From: Nemertoderma westbladi
Lineage: Eukaryota; Xenacoelomorpha; Nemertodermatida; Nemertodermatidae
Length of the DNA stretch: 24,295 bases
Assembly (NCBI GenBank): GCA_032718475.1
Contig: JAUCBJ010008026.1
Coordinates: 1-24,295, forward strand
Direction of reading: 5' to 3'
The first letter of the stretch is position 1, and each line of letters opens with the position of its first letter. Below, in pieces: positions 1-9,544 of the stretch. A program made the position numbers and the translations under genes. Below the pieces are notes generated by a model, which was given only the letters and a program-made list of their open reading frames with translations, had not been told where the DNA came from and did no database searches.

Positions 1-1129
1 TATATTTATTTGATCGCATCTTACAAGCACAAATGTTAGTGACGTCGTAGCCGACCGTGGGAAGTAGAAATCATAATTACTGATCAACTGGAATAACAAA
101 AACACGTCAATGTCCAATGTAATGTTATTATTTGCAGTCTTAAAAAATAATAATGTTATAAGCAGAACTTAATTTTGCAATTAACCTAATTATGCCTATC
201 ATTAAAGAAGGCCTATCTTGATTTGTTACTGTAGAAACGTGGCACGACAAACCTGGGACATTGGAGGGTACGCCAGCAGGAACGCGTATTCGAGGTTGTT
301 TTTACAAAAACTTGTAAGATGATTTGTTTTTTACTCAGATTAGAACCATTAGAGCGCATTTTCAACACACTCACTATGGGATGTGGGTTGTTAGGTAATT
401 AAATGCGCAAACGTAATTGTCATATAGAGACATCCGCTACCTTCGGCTCCAGTATTCACTATTGAAATTAATTTTGCCAGCGACCAACAGCCAGTATAGT
501 CAAGTTTACTTCCTTGTTCTGTTAAAGCCTTACAGCATTGATACCATCAAAAAATAACCCCCAGTCTGGATACATACATTATTTGACAGGGAAGGTACCC
601 TTACTTAGTTAGCATTGTCAAAAAATCAAATTTCTGAAAACTTTAAATTGATTAAAGTTAAAATTTGATCATGATGGTCCATCGCATGGACCGCTTCTAA
701 TCACACAAAATATAATCCACCAATAACCACAAATCCTGTATCCACGTTATATAGATAACACCAGAAATATCACCAGAAATAATATCTGATATGGCTGATT
801 ATTTAACCTCGATAAAGTAGAAACTCCTGTATGGGTGAAATTGATATGTCCAACAACTAGGTCGTAATCATTGAATGGATAGGATAGTTTAGTAGTTGTT
901 GGTACTTGGTAATGAGTCAGTGACCATTAGTATATAATTTCGGCATAATTTGCTAAAAAAACACTATCGGTGATATTTAACATTTTACAGTTCACCGTCT
1001 TGTACCTTGTATTTCCAAAACATACGGCATTTTCTTGAATCTTATACTCACATGCCGCACAAATACACCATTGCGCTGTACGTTGTTTCGGAATTAACAC
1101 CAAGTCAGTGTGTACATTCGCTGTTTGTG
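1..1129. other. Non-coding AT-rich DNA, no gene seen
   Basis: I find no convincing coding region, RNA gene or long repeat here. Stop codons are frequent in all frames. The only local structure is a short imperfect duplication (CACCAGAAATAT followed by CACCAGAAATAA) around 760-785. Short open stretches near 927-1160 have no recognisable motif and look like chance. Confidence 0.6.
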
Positions 1130-1830
1130 TTATTAGATAGTTTGTTAGTGAATCTATCATTCAGTTATAGTATAGACAGTTATAGTGATGTCCCTCAAGG
1201 GTCCACTCTCTCTCCTATTCTATTCTTACTTTATATAAATGACCTTCCTAATGCCTCCTACTTACTATCTGCGCTATTTGCTGACGATACTACTTTATTT
1301 CAATCAAATCCTAACATACTGAAACTTATTGACAGCAGTAATGTAGAATTACAGAAGATTTCTGATTGGCTAATAGATAACCGTATCTCTCACCGAACAC
1401 TATCTTTTCTAATACAGTAAGTAATTCTACCCAAATTCCATTAATTCAAATCAACTCGCGCTATGTTAGACGTACTGAAAGTACGAAATTTCTTGGAATT
1501 TGGGGCTTCTGCTCCTATATACAAATCTCTAGGTATTTTACCACTTGAATCTCTCTATAAACACCAAGTAGGTATGTTTATGTACGATATTAATTCTAAA
1601 ACTGTTAATTCCTTGTCCTCTATAGCCCTTCGTTTCACCAAAACCTCTTCTATACACAACTACACTACTTGACCCGATCAGCAACCCAGGACAACTATCA
1701 CCTGCCGCTAGTAAGGCTTACATCCACCCAACAATCTTTGAGTTTTCGGGGCCCTTCAATATGGAATGACATTCCACGTTCTTTACAAATTAATAAATCA
1801 AAATTGACCTTCTCAAAAAATCTTTAAAAT
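1130..1830 (+). pseudogene. Degenerate 3' fragment of a non-LTR (LINE) reverse transcriptase
   Basis: This is a 5'-truncated, internally deleted remnant of a LINE reverse transcriptase, which in an intact element copies its own RNA at the insertion site. The frame at about 1187-1246 reads DVPQGSTLSPILFLLYINDL, the classic RT block with the V-P-Q-G turn. The catalytic-type box FADDTTLF follows at about 1277-1300 and ISDWLIDNR at about 1357. The frame then breaks. A KFLGI-type motif follows at about 1488, then PIYKSLGILPLESLY from 1514, and a tail with RGPSIWNDIPRSL at about 1748-1786. This order (YADD-like box, KFLG block, C-terminal arginine/tryptophan domain) fits Jockey/CR1-like clades. Several frameshifts and an internal deletion make it non-functional. 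The A/T-rich end after 1830 may be the element tail. Clade assignment is tentative; identity as a LINE RT remnant is secure. Confidence 0.85.
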
Positions 1831-2447
1831 AACTTGCTTGCTAATTTATAATAAATACAAATTTATTAGTTTCATTACTAAATTAGTACTAAAATTTCAA
1901 AATAATAAAAAAAGTATAATAAAAAAAGTGCCGATATTAATATTATATATATACTCAGCAATGTGCAAACTACCCCGCGACAGTGAATGGAACAGGGAGT
2001 AAAGTCGACCGGAAATATTTAATTATTCTTATACTAAAATTCGTCGTTGGTGTAGGCAGACAACCCCCCCCCCCCCCCCAAACCCTCCCCTCCAATCCCC
2101 TACCCTCCTCAACTGGCTGGTACCGTTACTAGCTATGCTATATGTACCAGTCAGTTGGCCCCACTTGCACTTGCGTATAACAGTAAATATAATATTTTCC
2201 GTTTAATGGGGCTTTCCTGTGCTACTTTTTCTGATACTTATTTAAGATTCAATAGGTCCGGGCCTATCCCGATGATTGATTGTTAGGCCATAAAAGCATT
2301 ATCTATTACATTTATCGATTTAAGTAATATAATTACGTAAAATTCAAGGACTACCAAATATTCACCACAAAAATAAATTATATATAAAGATAAATAAACA
2401 TTGACTCAGACCTCTAGAAGGGAGATAGGCACGGTTGTTGTAAGTAC
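1831..2447. other. Non-coding spacer with poly-C run and hairpin
   Basis: No gene is seen. The stretch begins very AT-rich (possible tail of the LINE fragment). It contains an uninterrupted run of 16 C at 2064-2079 followed by C-rich sequence. An imperfect hairpin has arms CAACTGGCTGGTAC (2110-2123) and GTACCAGTCAGTTG (2144-2157) around a 20-base loop. Function unknown. Confidence 0.6.
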
Positions 2448-4497
2448 AGGGAAAATAGACACAGATTCAGGTGAGGTAAAGTAGACACTGATTCAGATGA
2501 GGTAAAGTAGACACTGATTCAGTTTGGGGAAAATAAACACAGAGAGATTCAGTCGAGTAAAGTAGAGTAGACACCAATTCTGTTGAGGAAAAGTTGACAG
2601 AGATTCAGTTGAGGGGAAAATAGACACATATATTCAGTTGAGATAAAGTAGACATAGATTCAGTTGAGATAAAGTAGATAGATATTCAGTTGAGATAAAG
2701 TAGACACAGATTCTGTTGAGGTAAAGTAGACAGAGATTCAGTTGAGATAAAGTAGACATAGATTCAGTTGAGATAAAAGTAGATAGATATTCAGTTGAGA
2801 TAAAGTAGATAGAGATTCAGTTGATACAAAGTAGACACAGATTCTATTGAGATAAAGTAGATAGAGATTCAGTTGAGATAAAGTAGACACTGATTCAGTT
2901 GATATAAAGTAGATACTGATTCAGTTGAGATAAAGTAGACACTGATTCAGTTGAGATAAAGTAGATAGAGATTCAGTTGAGATAAAGTAGACACGGATTC
3001 AGTTGAGATAAAGTAGACACAGATTCAGTTGATACATAGTAGACACTGATTCAATTGAGATAAAGTAGACACAAATTATGTTGAGATAAAGTAGACACAA
3101 ATTATGTTGACAGTAGACAGAGATTCAGTTGATACAAAGTAGACACTGATTCTGTTGAGATAAAGTAGATAGCGATTCAGTTGAGATAAAGTAGACACTG
3201 ATTCAGTTGATATAAAGTAGATACTGATTCAGTTGAGATAAAGTAGACACTGATTCAGTTGAGATAAAGTAGATAGAGATTCAGTTGAGATAAAGTAGAC
3301 ACAGATTCAGTTGATACAAAGTAGACACAGATTCAGTTGAGATAAAGTATACACAGATTCAGTTGAGATAAAGTAGATAGAGATTCAGTTGAGATAAAGT
3401 AGACACAGATTCAGTTGATACATAGTAGACACTGATTCAGTTGAGATAAAGTAGATAGAGATTCAGTTGAGATAAAGTAGATAGAGATTCAGTTGAGATA
3501 AAGTAGACACAGATTCGGTTGAGATAAAATAGACAGAGATTCAGTTGATACAAAGTAGACACTGATTCAGTTGAGATAAAGTAGACACAAATTATGTTGA
3601 AATAAAGTAGACAGAGATTCAGTTGATACAAAGTAGACACAGATTCTGTTGAGATTAAAGTAGATAGAGATTCAGTTGAGATAAAGTAGACACAGATTCA
3701 GTTGAGATAAAGTAGACACAGATTCAGTTGATACAAAGTAGACACTGATTCAGTTGAGATAAGGTAGATAGAGATTGAGTTGAGATAAAGTAGACACAGA
3801 TTCAGTTGGGATAAAGTAGATAGAGATTCAGTTGAGATAAAGTAGATAGAGATTCAGTTGATAGAAAGTAGACACTGATTCAGTTGAGAAAAGTAGATAG
3901 AGATTCAGTTGAGATAAAGTAGACACAGATTCAGTTGAGATAAAGTAGATGGAGATTCAGTTGAGATAAAGTAGACACAGATTCAGTTGAGATAAAATAG
4001 ATAGAGATTCAGGTGAGATAAAGTAGACACGGATTCAGTTGATACAAAGTAGATAGAGATTCAGTTGAGATAAAGTAGACAGAGATTTAGTTTAGATAAA
4101 GTAGACACAGATTCAGTTGAGATAAAGTAGACACAGATTCAGTTGATACAAAGTAGACACTGATTCAGTTGAGATAAAGTAGACACAAATTATGTTGAAA
4201 TAAAGTAGACAGATATTCAGTTGAGATAAAGTAGACACTGATTCTGTTGAGGTAAAGTAGACAGAGATTCAGTTGAGATAAAGAAGACAGAGATTCTGTT
4301 GAGATTAAAGTAGATAGAGATTCAGTTGAGATAAAGTAGACACAGATTCAGTTGAGATAAAATAGATAGAGATTCAGTTGAGATAAAGTAGATAGAGATT
4401 CAGTTGAGATAAAGTAGACAGAGATTCTGTTGAGATAAAGTAGACAGAGATTCAGTTGATACAAAGTAGACACTGATTCAGTTGAGAAAAGTAGATA

Positions 4498-5405
4498 GAG
4501 ATTCAGTTGAGATAAAGTAGACACAGATTCAGTTGAGATAAAGTAGATGGAGATTCAGTTGAGATAAAGTAGACACAGATTCAGTTGAGATAAAATAGAT
4601 AGAGATTCAGTTGAGATAAAGTAGATAGAGATTCAGTTGAGATAAAGTAGACAGAGATTCTGTTGAGATAAAGTAGACATAGATTCAGTTGATACAAAGT
4701 AGACAGAGATTCAGTTGAGATAAAGTAGACACAGATTCAGTTGAGATAAAGTAGATGGAGATTCAGTTGAGATAAAGTAGACACGGATTCAGTTGAGATA
4801 AAGTAGATACAGATTCAGTTGATATAAAGTAGATACTGATTCAGTTGAGATAAAGTAGACACTGATTGAGTTGAGATAAAGTAGATAGAGATTCAGTTGA
4901 GATAAAGTAGACACGGATTCAGTTGAGATAAAGTAGACACTGATTCAGTTGAGATAAAGTAGATATAGATTCAGTTGAGATAAAGTAGACACGGATTCAG
5001 TTGAGATAAAGTAGACACTGATTCAGTTGATATAAAGTAGATACTGATTCAGTTGAGATAAAGTAGACACTGATTCAGTTGAGATAAAGTAGATAGAGAT
5101 TCAGTTGAGATAAAGTAGACACGGATTCAGTTGAGATGAAGTAGACACTGATTCAGTTGATATAAAGTAGATACTGATTCAGTTGAGATAAAGTAGATAG
5201 AGATTCAGTTGAGATAAAGTAGATAGAGATTCAGTTGAGATAAAGTAGACACAGATTCAGTTGAGATAAAGTAGATAGAGATTCAGTTGAGATAAAGTAG
5301 ACACAGATTCAGTTGAGATAAAGTAGATAGAGATTCAGTTGAGATAAAGTAGATAGAGATTCAGTTGAGATAAAGTAGACACAGATTCGGTTGAGATAAA
5401 ATAGA
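4498..5405. repeat. First copy of an exact internal satellite duplication (offset 1040 bp)
   Basis: This interval matches 5538-6445 without a difference that I can see by eye, at an offset of exactly 1040 bp, which is 40 units of 26 bp. Rare variants act as markers and recur in the same order: ATTCTGTTGAG (4657/5697), GATGGAG, GATTGAG (4865/5905) and GATGAAGTAG (5135/6175). The match stops on the left where 4490-4500 lacks one T, and on the right where GATACAG (5405) is replaced by GACAGAG (6445). This indicates a recent unequal exchange or large slippage event in an older, more diverged array. Confidence 0.9.
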
Positions 5406-5537
5406 TACAGATTCAGTTGATATAAAGTAGATACTGATTCAGTTGAGATAAAGTAGACACTGATTGAGTTGAGATAAAGTAGATAGAGATTCAGTTGAGA
5501 TAAAGTAGACACAGATTCAGTTGAGATAAAGTAGATA

Positions 5538-6445
5538 GAGATTCAGTTGAGATAAAGTAGACACAGATTCAGTTGAGATAAAGTAGATGGAGATTCAGTT
5601 GAGATAAAGTAGACACAGATTCAGTTGAGATAAAATAGATAGAGATTCAGTTGAGATAAAGTAGATAGAGATTCAGTTGAGATAAAGTAGACAGAGATTC
5701 TGTTGAGATAAAGTAGACATAGATTCAGTTGATACAAAGTAGACAGAGATTCAGTTGAGATAAAGTAGACACAGATTCAGTTGAGATAAAGTAGATGGAG
5801 ATTCAGTTGAGATAAAGTAGACACGGATTCAGTTGAGATAAAGTAGATACAGATTCAGTTGATATAAAGTAGATACTGATTCAGTTGAGATAAAGTAGAC
5901 ACTGATTGAGTTGAGATAAAGTAGATAGAGATTCAGTTGAGATAAAGTAGACACGGATTCAGTTGAGATAAAGTAGACACTGATTCAGTTGAGATAAAGT
6001 AGATATAGATTCAGTTGAGATAAAGTAGACACGGATTCAGTTGAGATAAAGTAGACACTGATTCAGTTGATATAAAGTAGATACTGATTCAGTTGAGATA
6101 AAGTAGACACTGATTCAGTTGAGATAAAGTAGATAGAGATTCAGTTGAGATAAAGTAGACACGGATTCAGTTGAGATGAAGTAGACACTGATTCAGTTGA
6201 TATAAAGTAGATACTGATTCAGTTGAGATAAAGTAGATAGAGATTCAGTTGAGATAAAGTAGATAGAGATTCAGTTGAGATAAAGTAGACACAGATTCAG
6301 TTGAGATAAAGTAGATAGAGATTCAGTTGAGATAAAGTAGACACAGATTCAGTTGAGATAAAGTAGATAGAGATTCAGTTGAGATAAAGTAGATAGAGAT
6401 TCAGTTGAGATAAAGTAGACACAGATTCGGTTGAGATAAAATAGA
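5538..6445. repeat. Second copy of the exact internal satellite duplication
   Basis: Partner of 4498-5405 at an offset of 1040 bp (40 units). A partial third relationship is seen at 5404-5500, which resembles 4806-4900 at an offset of 598 bp (23 units). The array has therefore been rearranged more than once by exchanges in register with the 26-bp unit. Confidence 0.9.
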
Positions 6446-6815
6446 CAGAGATTCAGTTGATACAAAATAGATAGAGATTCAGTTTAGATAAAGTAGACAC
6501 TGATTCAGTTGATAGAAAGTAGACACAGATTCTGTTGAGATAAAGTAGATAGAGATTCAGGTGAGATAAAGTAGATAGAGATTCAGTTGAGATAAAGTAG
6601 ACACAGATTCGGTTGATACAAAGTAGATAGAGATTCAGTTGAGATAAAGTAGACAGAGATTTAGTTTAGATAAAGTAGACCCTGATTCAGTTGAGATAAA
6701 GTAGACACTGACTCAGTTGAGATAAAGTAGACACAGATTCAGTTGATACAAAGAAGATAGAGATTCAGTTGATATAAAGTAGACACTGATTCAGTTGAGG
6801 CAAAGTAAACACATA

Positions 6816-6987
6816 TTTAGTTTACGAGTAGCTTCGAGAAAGTAGACTACACAGACACGAAGGTAGACCGAGAAAGGTTAGTTGTAGAGAAGGAAAGTAG
6901 CTGGATAGTTTACATGAAGCAAAGTAGACACGATAAGGTAGACAAGTAGATGCAGGTTGAAGTACAGGTTAATGGGACTGGATTTAA
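6816..6987. repeat. Degenerate satellite edge / UFSP2 3' flank
   Basis: Fragments of the satellite unit (GAAAGTAGAC, AAGTAGACACGA, GTAGACAAGTAGATG) are still recognisable but no longer in regular register. On the minus strand this is the sequence immediately downstream of the UFSP2 stop codon, so it should form the start of its 3' UTR. I see no AATAAA on the minus strand here. Confidence 0.65.
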
Positions 6988-8694
6988 CTACATACACTTG
7001 GGTCTCTGGGGTAGACACAAGTTATAGTAGGCGGTTTGATCCCAGAAGTCCTGCCCCTTCCAACCACACCAACCCTTAGCGACTATAACCTTGACGGAGT
7101 CCTCCCCGTTGTAATGCGGGTCGAGTATCAACCACTTGACTTGGGTGCGCGATTCGCCGCCCCCCTCCAGTAGGTGGACCCCCACAATAGTGTGCGCGTA
7201 TTGGCCCCCTCCCACCATCACGGGGGTTCCTTCAGTCTGGAAGTGTCTCGCCAACTCCCCGCCACGCTCGGACATTCCGGAGCCGGACGAGATGTGGAGG
7301 ATCTTGCAGACGAACCCGTAGACCTGATCGAGAACGGTGGACACCTCAAACGATCCGATCCACCGTCGACAGCCTACGAACTCGGGCGGTTTGTCCCCGG
7401 CGGCGACCAGCGCTGTCTGTATCTCCCTGTGGGTGACCACCGCGCGGTCCGTGTAGCCCTGTAGGAGGTACCAGCTGGCCAGCGTCTGCGCCGATCTGTA
7501 GGCGCAACCCCATCCCGCGTCCTCCATCCCGTCCTGCCCGTAGTGGTAGTAGGCGCAGCTCCCGGACACCAGTCGCCGGACGCCGCCCTGCATCCCGGAC
7601 GGCCGTGCGTTCGAGTGGACGTCGACGAGATGGGATGCCACTGGGCTCCTCCGGAAGAGGCTCTGGTTCCTCCGGAAAAGAGGCCTATCCCCCGGGAGTA
7701 CGAAGACGGAGTGCAGACGGCGTCGGACCGACAGCATATCGGCGTCGGAACACCCGCGCACACATACTACTGACACCGGATGGAGTAGAAAGTCCCGCGG
7801 GAAGAAGTGGAGAACCTCCGGGACGATGTAGTTGAGTCCGTCGATGGAGTCGTCGATAACCTCCGCCATGCGGGTCAGCTGGGAGACAATCCCATCGACG
7901 ACCAGTCGACGGATCTGCGGGAGAGAAGAGCCCTTCCGCGCAACGACCAGGAGGTCAACGTCGAGCGGGATGGAGATAAGCGAGGATGAAGGGGAGAGAG
8001 ATGAGTATCGGGCCACCGGGGAATAGTTGGGAGTCGTGTGGGGAGAGAAGAAGATATCGAGGTTGACTGGGTCGTTGAGACCGGCCAGCACGTCGGCGAT
8101 ATCCTCTGAGTCGTCGTCGCCCCGCAGGTAGATACCTGAGTCGGATATCCGGTAGACGGCGTCCCGACAGCGCGCGACGAGGCGATCCACGGCGGCGTAC
8201 AGACTCCCGAGATTCTCCTCCACCGCGGGACAGACGGGGAACCGGAGTTCCAACCGGGCGCGGAGTCGCAGCAACCGGTTGTCCTCCCGGAGCGGGTCCC
8301 GGTCGAGGGGTTGCTGCGACTCGCAGGTGTAGAGGCGCTCTCCGTCCGTCTCCAGGAAGGTGAGACGACGGTCCTCGGAACGACAGGCGAGGAGTCCCGG
8401 TGTCGTCGGGACGTCTTCCGAGTCGGAGGAGAACCAGAATCCAAGGATCTCGATCCCCGGAGGGAGGAGTTCCCGGATGGCGGAGACGTCGTCCTGTTCC
8501 GAGTCCGAAAGCGATGCGGTCGCCGCCGTCACCTCCACGCGACGGGCCTCGCGATCCCACTGGCCCAGCAGAAGACCGCGGGCGGCGTCGTCCAGTCCCG
8601 TCAGTCTACCGACCACGCTCGGGTTGCTAAGGACGACGACGGTCCGAGGTCGGCCGGGGTCTGTCGGCGGCGAATCGCGGACGCGGGAAAGCAT
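6988..8694 (-). CDS. UFSP2: Ufm1-specific protease 2 (UFSP2 homologue), complete, intronless
   Basis: A cysteine protease that matures the ubiquitin-like protein UFM1 and removes it from targets; in animals it acts largely at the ER with ODR4. The 568-residue product starts at the ATG at 8694-8692, the first ATG in this frame. The C-terminal catalytic domain (about residues 375-568) is very well conserved. It carries YHYGQD with the oxyanion tyrosine about residue 385, GWGCAYRS with the nucleophile Cys397, and ILDPHYNG with Asp525 and His527. It also shows the family signatures THREIQTAL, DKPPEFVG, TEGTPVMVGGG and GWCGWKG, and ends YYNLCLPQRP. The N-terminal half matches the family more loosely (IVPEVLHFFPRDFLLHPV). 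It is longer than the roughly 470-residue human protein because of extra acidic, Ser-rich and Arg-rich segments near its start. The gene is one open frame although vertebrate UFSP2 has many introns, and it is visibly GC-rich compared with everything around it. It begins one base after the TMEM128 stop codon. Confidence 0.96.
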   Translation of the reverse strand: MLSRVRDSPPTDPGRPRTVVVLSNPSVVGRLTGLDDAARGLLLGQWDREARRVEVTAATASLSDSEQDDVSAIRELLPPGIEILGFWFSSDSEDVPTTPGLLACRSEDRRLTFLETDGERLYTCESQQPLDRDPLREDNRLLRLRARLELRFPVCPAVEENLGSLYAAVDRLVARCRDAVYRISDSGIYLRGDDDSEDIADVLAGLNDPVNLDIFFSPHTTPNYSPVARYSSLSPSSSLISIPLDVDLLVVARKGSSLPQIRRLVVDGIVSQLTRMAEVIDDSIDGLNYIVPEVLHFFPRDFLLHPVSVVCVRGCSDADMLSVRRRLHSVFVLPGDRPLFRRNQSLFRRSPVASHLVDVHSNARPSGMQGGVRRLVSGSCAYYHYGQDGMEDAGWGCAYRSAQTLASWYLLQGYTDRAVVTHREIQTALVAAGDKPPEFVGCRRWIGSFEVSTVLDQVYGFVCKILHISSGSGMSERGGELARHFQTEGTPVMVGGGQYAHTIVGVHLLEGGGESRTQVKWLILDPHYNGEDSVKVIVAKGWCGWKGQDFWDQTAYYNLCLPQRPKCM

Positions 8695-8698
8695 ATCA
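8692..8698 (-). promoter_or_regulatory. TGA-T-ATG stop/start junction between TMEM128 and UFSP2
   Basis: On the minus strand the bases read TCTGATATGC. TGA (8698-8696) ends TMEM128, one T (8695) follows, and ATG (8694-8692) starts UFSP2. The UFSP2 frame remains open upstream through TMEM128 codons but has no earlier ATG, which fixes the start. No 3' UTR, poly(A) signal, polypyrimidine-AG acceptor or promoter can fit in one base. Termination-reinitiation on a shared mRNA is the simplest reading; an alternative is a UFSP2 mRNA starting inside the TMEM128 coding region. Confidence 0.8.
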
Positions 8699-9304
8699 GA
8701 AGACGTCCGGGACCAGACCGATAACAATGATAAGACCCATAAACATAACGAGAAGGATAAAGGGAGTGAGAAGACCCCAGACAGGCCACAGACCGACAAC
8801 GCAGCAGAAAGAACCAAGGATAAAGGTTGCGGTGGCAACGGGAATTAAATATGGATAACTTAGTTCCCAGTCGTCGGTGGATATCTTCCAAATCCAGGAA
8901 CAAACGACGATAAAGAACGCGGCTATGATAATATTTATTGCGATTAATCCGACGCCAATATAAAACCAGGTGCGATCGATACGGGGATCAGTTTTGATAG
9001 CAACTGCAAAATCGGTGTAATAAAAGACAGCTATTGATGCTAGAATCCACAATACGGAAGTTGTACCGTTGTAGACCTTGTTGGGTATTCTATTATCCTC
9101 GGTGGCCTCGTCCTGCAAGGCGCGTCTGTAAATATCTGCTATTCGCCTCTTGCGTTGCGCAACTTCGTCGTCAACAATTTCAGTAGATCTATCGCTATCG
9201 TTACCGGTATTGGTTTTCTCGAACTCAGGGCTTATACTTTCAGTCTCTTGACTGCGTTTATTAATCGTTCTTCTAATCAGTGGCGACTCATCAGTAATAC
9301 TCAT
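8696..9304 (-). CDS. TMEM128: Transmembrane protein 128 homologue, complete, intronless
   Basis: A 202-residue four-pass membrane protein. Residues 1-85 are a charged, cytosol-type tail. Four hydrophobic segments follow: about 86-105 (WILASIAVFYYTDF), 112-137 (FYIGVGLIAINIIIAAFF), 150-172 (LIPVATATFILGSF) and 178-198 (LLTPFILLVMFMGLIIVIG). The WILASI..YY.DF block, the YP.LIP..TA.FI block and the LW.VW...TP block match the animal TMEM128 family, whose human member is about 165 residues; the extra length is in the N-terminal tail. The molecular function of the family is not established and an ER location is likely. The tail begins with DESPLI, an acidic dileucine-type signal. The start ATG at 9304-9302 is preceded by an in-frame stop about 25 bases upstream. 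There are no introns, unlike the vertebrate gene. Downstream, UFSP2 begins after one base. Confidence 0.88.
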   Translation of the reverse strand: MSITDESPLIRRTINKRSQETESISPEFEKTNTGNDSDRSTEIVDDEVAQRKRRIADIYRRALQDEATEDNRIPNKVYNGTTSVLWILASIAVFYYTDFAVAIKTDPRIDRTWFYIGVGLIAINIIIAAFFIVVCSWIWKISTDDWELSYPYLIPVATATFILGSFCCVVGLWPVWGLLTPFILLVMFMGLIIVIGLVPDVF

Positions 9305-9385
9305 TATGTCATCCAGACATTTAATTTAATTTAATATGTTCATTGCTAAATACTTACCGGTACTGCTGTACTGGTGCGTATCGGT
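9305..9385 (-). promoter_or_regulatory. TMEM128 5' flank / 5' UTR with a donor-like CCGGTAAGTATT
   Basis: Only about 80 bases separate the TMEM128 ATG from a MITE-like element. On the minus strand it holds CCGGTAAGTATT (about 9361-9350), a strong match to a 5' splice site. The only AG between it and the ATG is nine bases away, too close for a cis intron. It may be chance, or upstream exon sequence may be displaced. No TATA box is seen. The promoter must lie here or in the adjoining element. Confidence 0.35.
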
Positions 9386-9398
9386 CCGGTGTAACAGG

Positions 9399-9442
9399 AA
9401 AATATGCCCCCCCCGGGAAATGTGCCCGGGGGGGCATATTTT
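9399..9442. repeat. Near-perfect 44-bp palindrome, left side of MITE
   Basis: Arms AAAATATGCCCCCCCCGGG (9399-9417) and CCCGGGGGGGCATATTTT (9425-9442) surround a loop of about seven bases. A stable hairpin with runs of seven or eight G:C pairs is expected. Confidence 0.85.
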
Positions 9443-9544
9443 CCTAGGAAAAAATGCCCCCCCTTAGGAAATTATGCAATATACATTATTATGCATTATA
9501 CAATAAACAAAACTTATTACTACTAAAACTTACAAAAATTATAC

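Larger units (their letters stand above)
2448..6815. repeat. 26-bp tandem satellite, about 4.4 kb
   Basis: About 165-170 head-to-tail copies of a 26-bp unit cover this interval. The unit core on the plus strand is GATTCAGTTGAGATAAAG followed by TAGACACA. Units vary at a few fixed positions: GATAGA versus GACACA or GACACT, GATACA or GATATA for GAGATA, and TCTG for TCAG. The left end (2448-2620) is the most degenerate and the middle the most homogeneous. Because 26 is not a multiple of 3, open frames on the minus strand repeat every 26 residues; they are by-products of the repeat. The array ends about 170 bp past the UFSP2 stop codon, so the UFSP2 3' UTR or terminator lies in or next to it. Confidence 0.97.

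Noticed and set aside
3437-5512. Minus-strand repetitive ORFs (YFISTES / LYQLNL repeats) in the satellite
   Set aside because: They arise because three 26-bp units make 26 codons without a stop; unit variants interrupt them and there is no start context or homology.
2448-6815. CRISPR-like array
   Set aside because: No unique spacers alternate with constant repeats; the whole 26-bp unit is repeated and the genome is animal.
7374-8560. Alternative minus-strand frames of 129-201 codons within UFSP2
   Set aside because: Out-of-frame shadows of the UFSP2 coding region with low-complexity Arg/Ser/Thr composition.
8695-8838. 48-residue hydrophobic N-terminal extension of UFSP2 overlapping TMEM128 (looks like a signal peptide)
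   Set aside because: It starts from a TTG, not an ATG, and is the shifted reading of the TMEM128 C-terminal membrane segment; the first ATG is at 8694.
7174-8848. Several long plus-strand open frames (up to about 160 codons) opposite UFSP2
   Set aside because: They are the complement of a GC-rich coding region; they are Arg/Pro/Ser-rich, lack domains, and the minus-strand frame is a clear UFSP2.
9350-9361. 5' UTR intron of TMEM128 starting at CCGGTAAGT
   Set aside because: No acceptor at a workable distance before the start codon, so it is only noted as donor-like.
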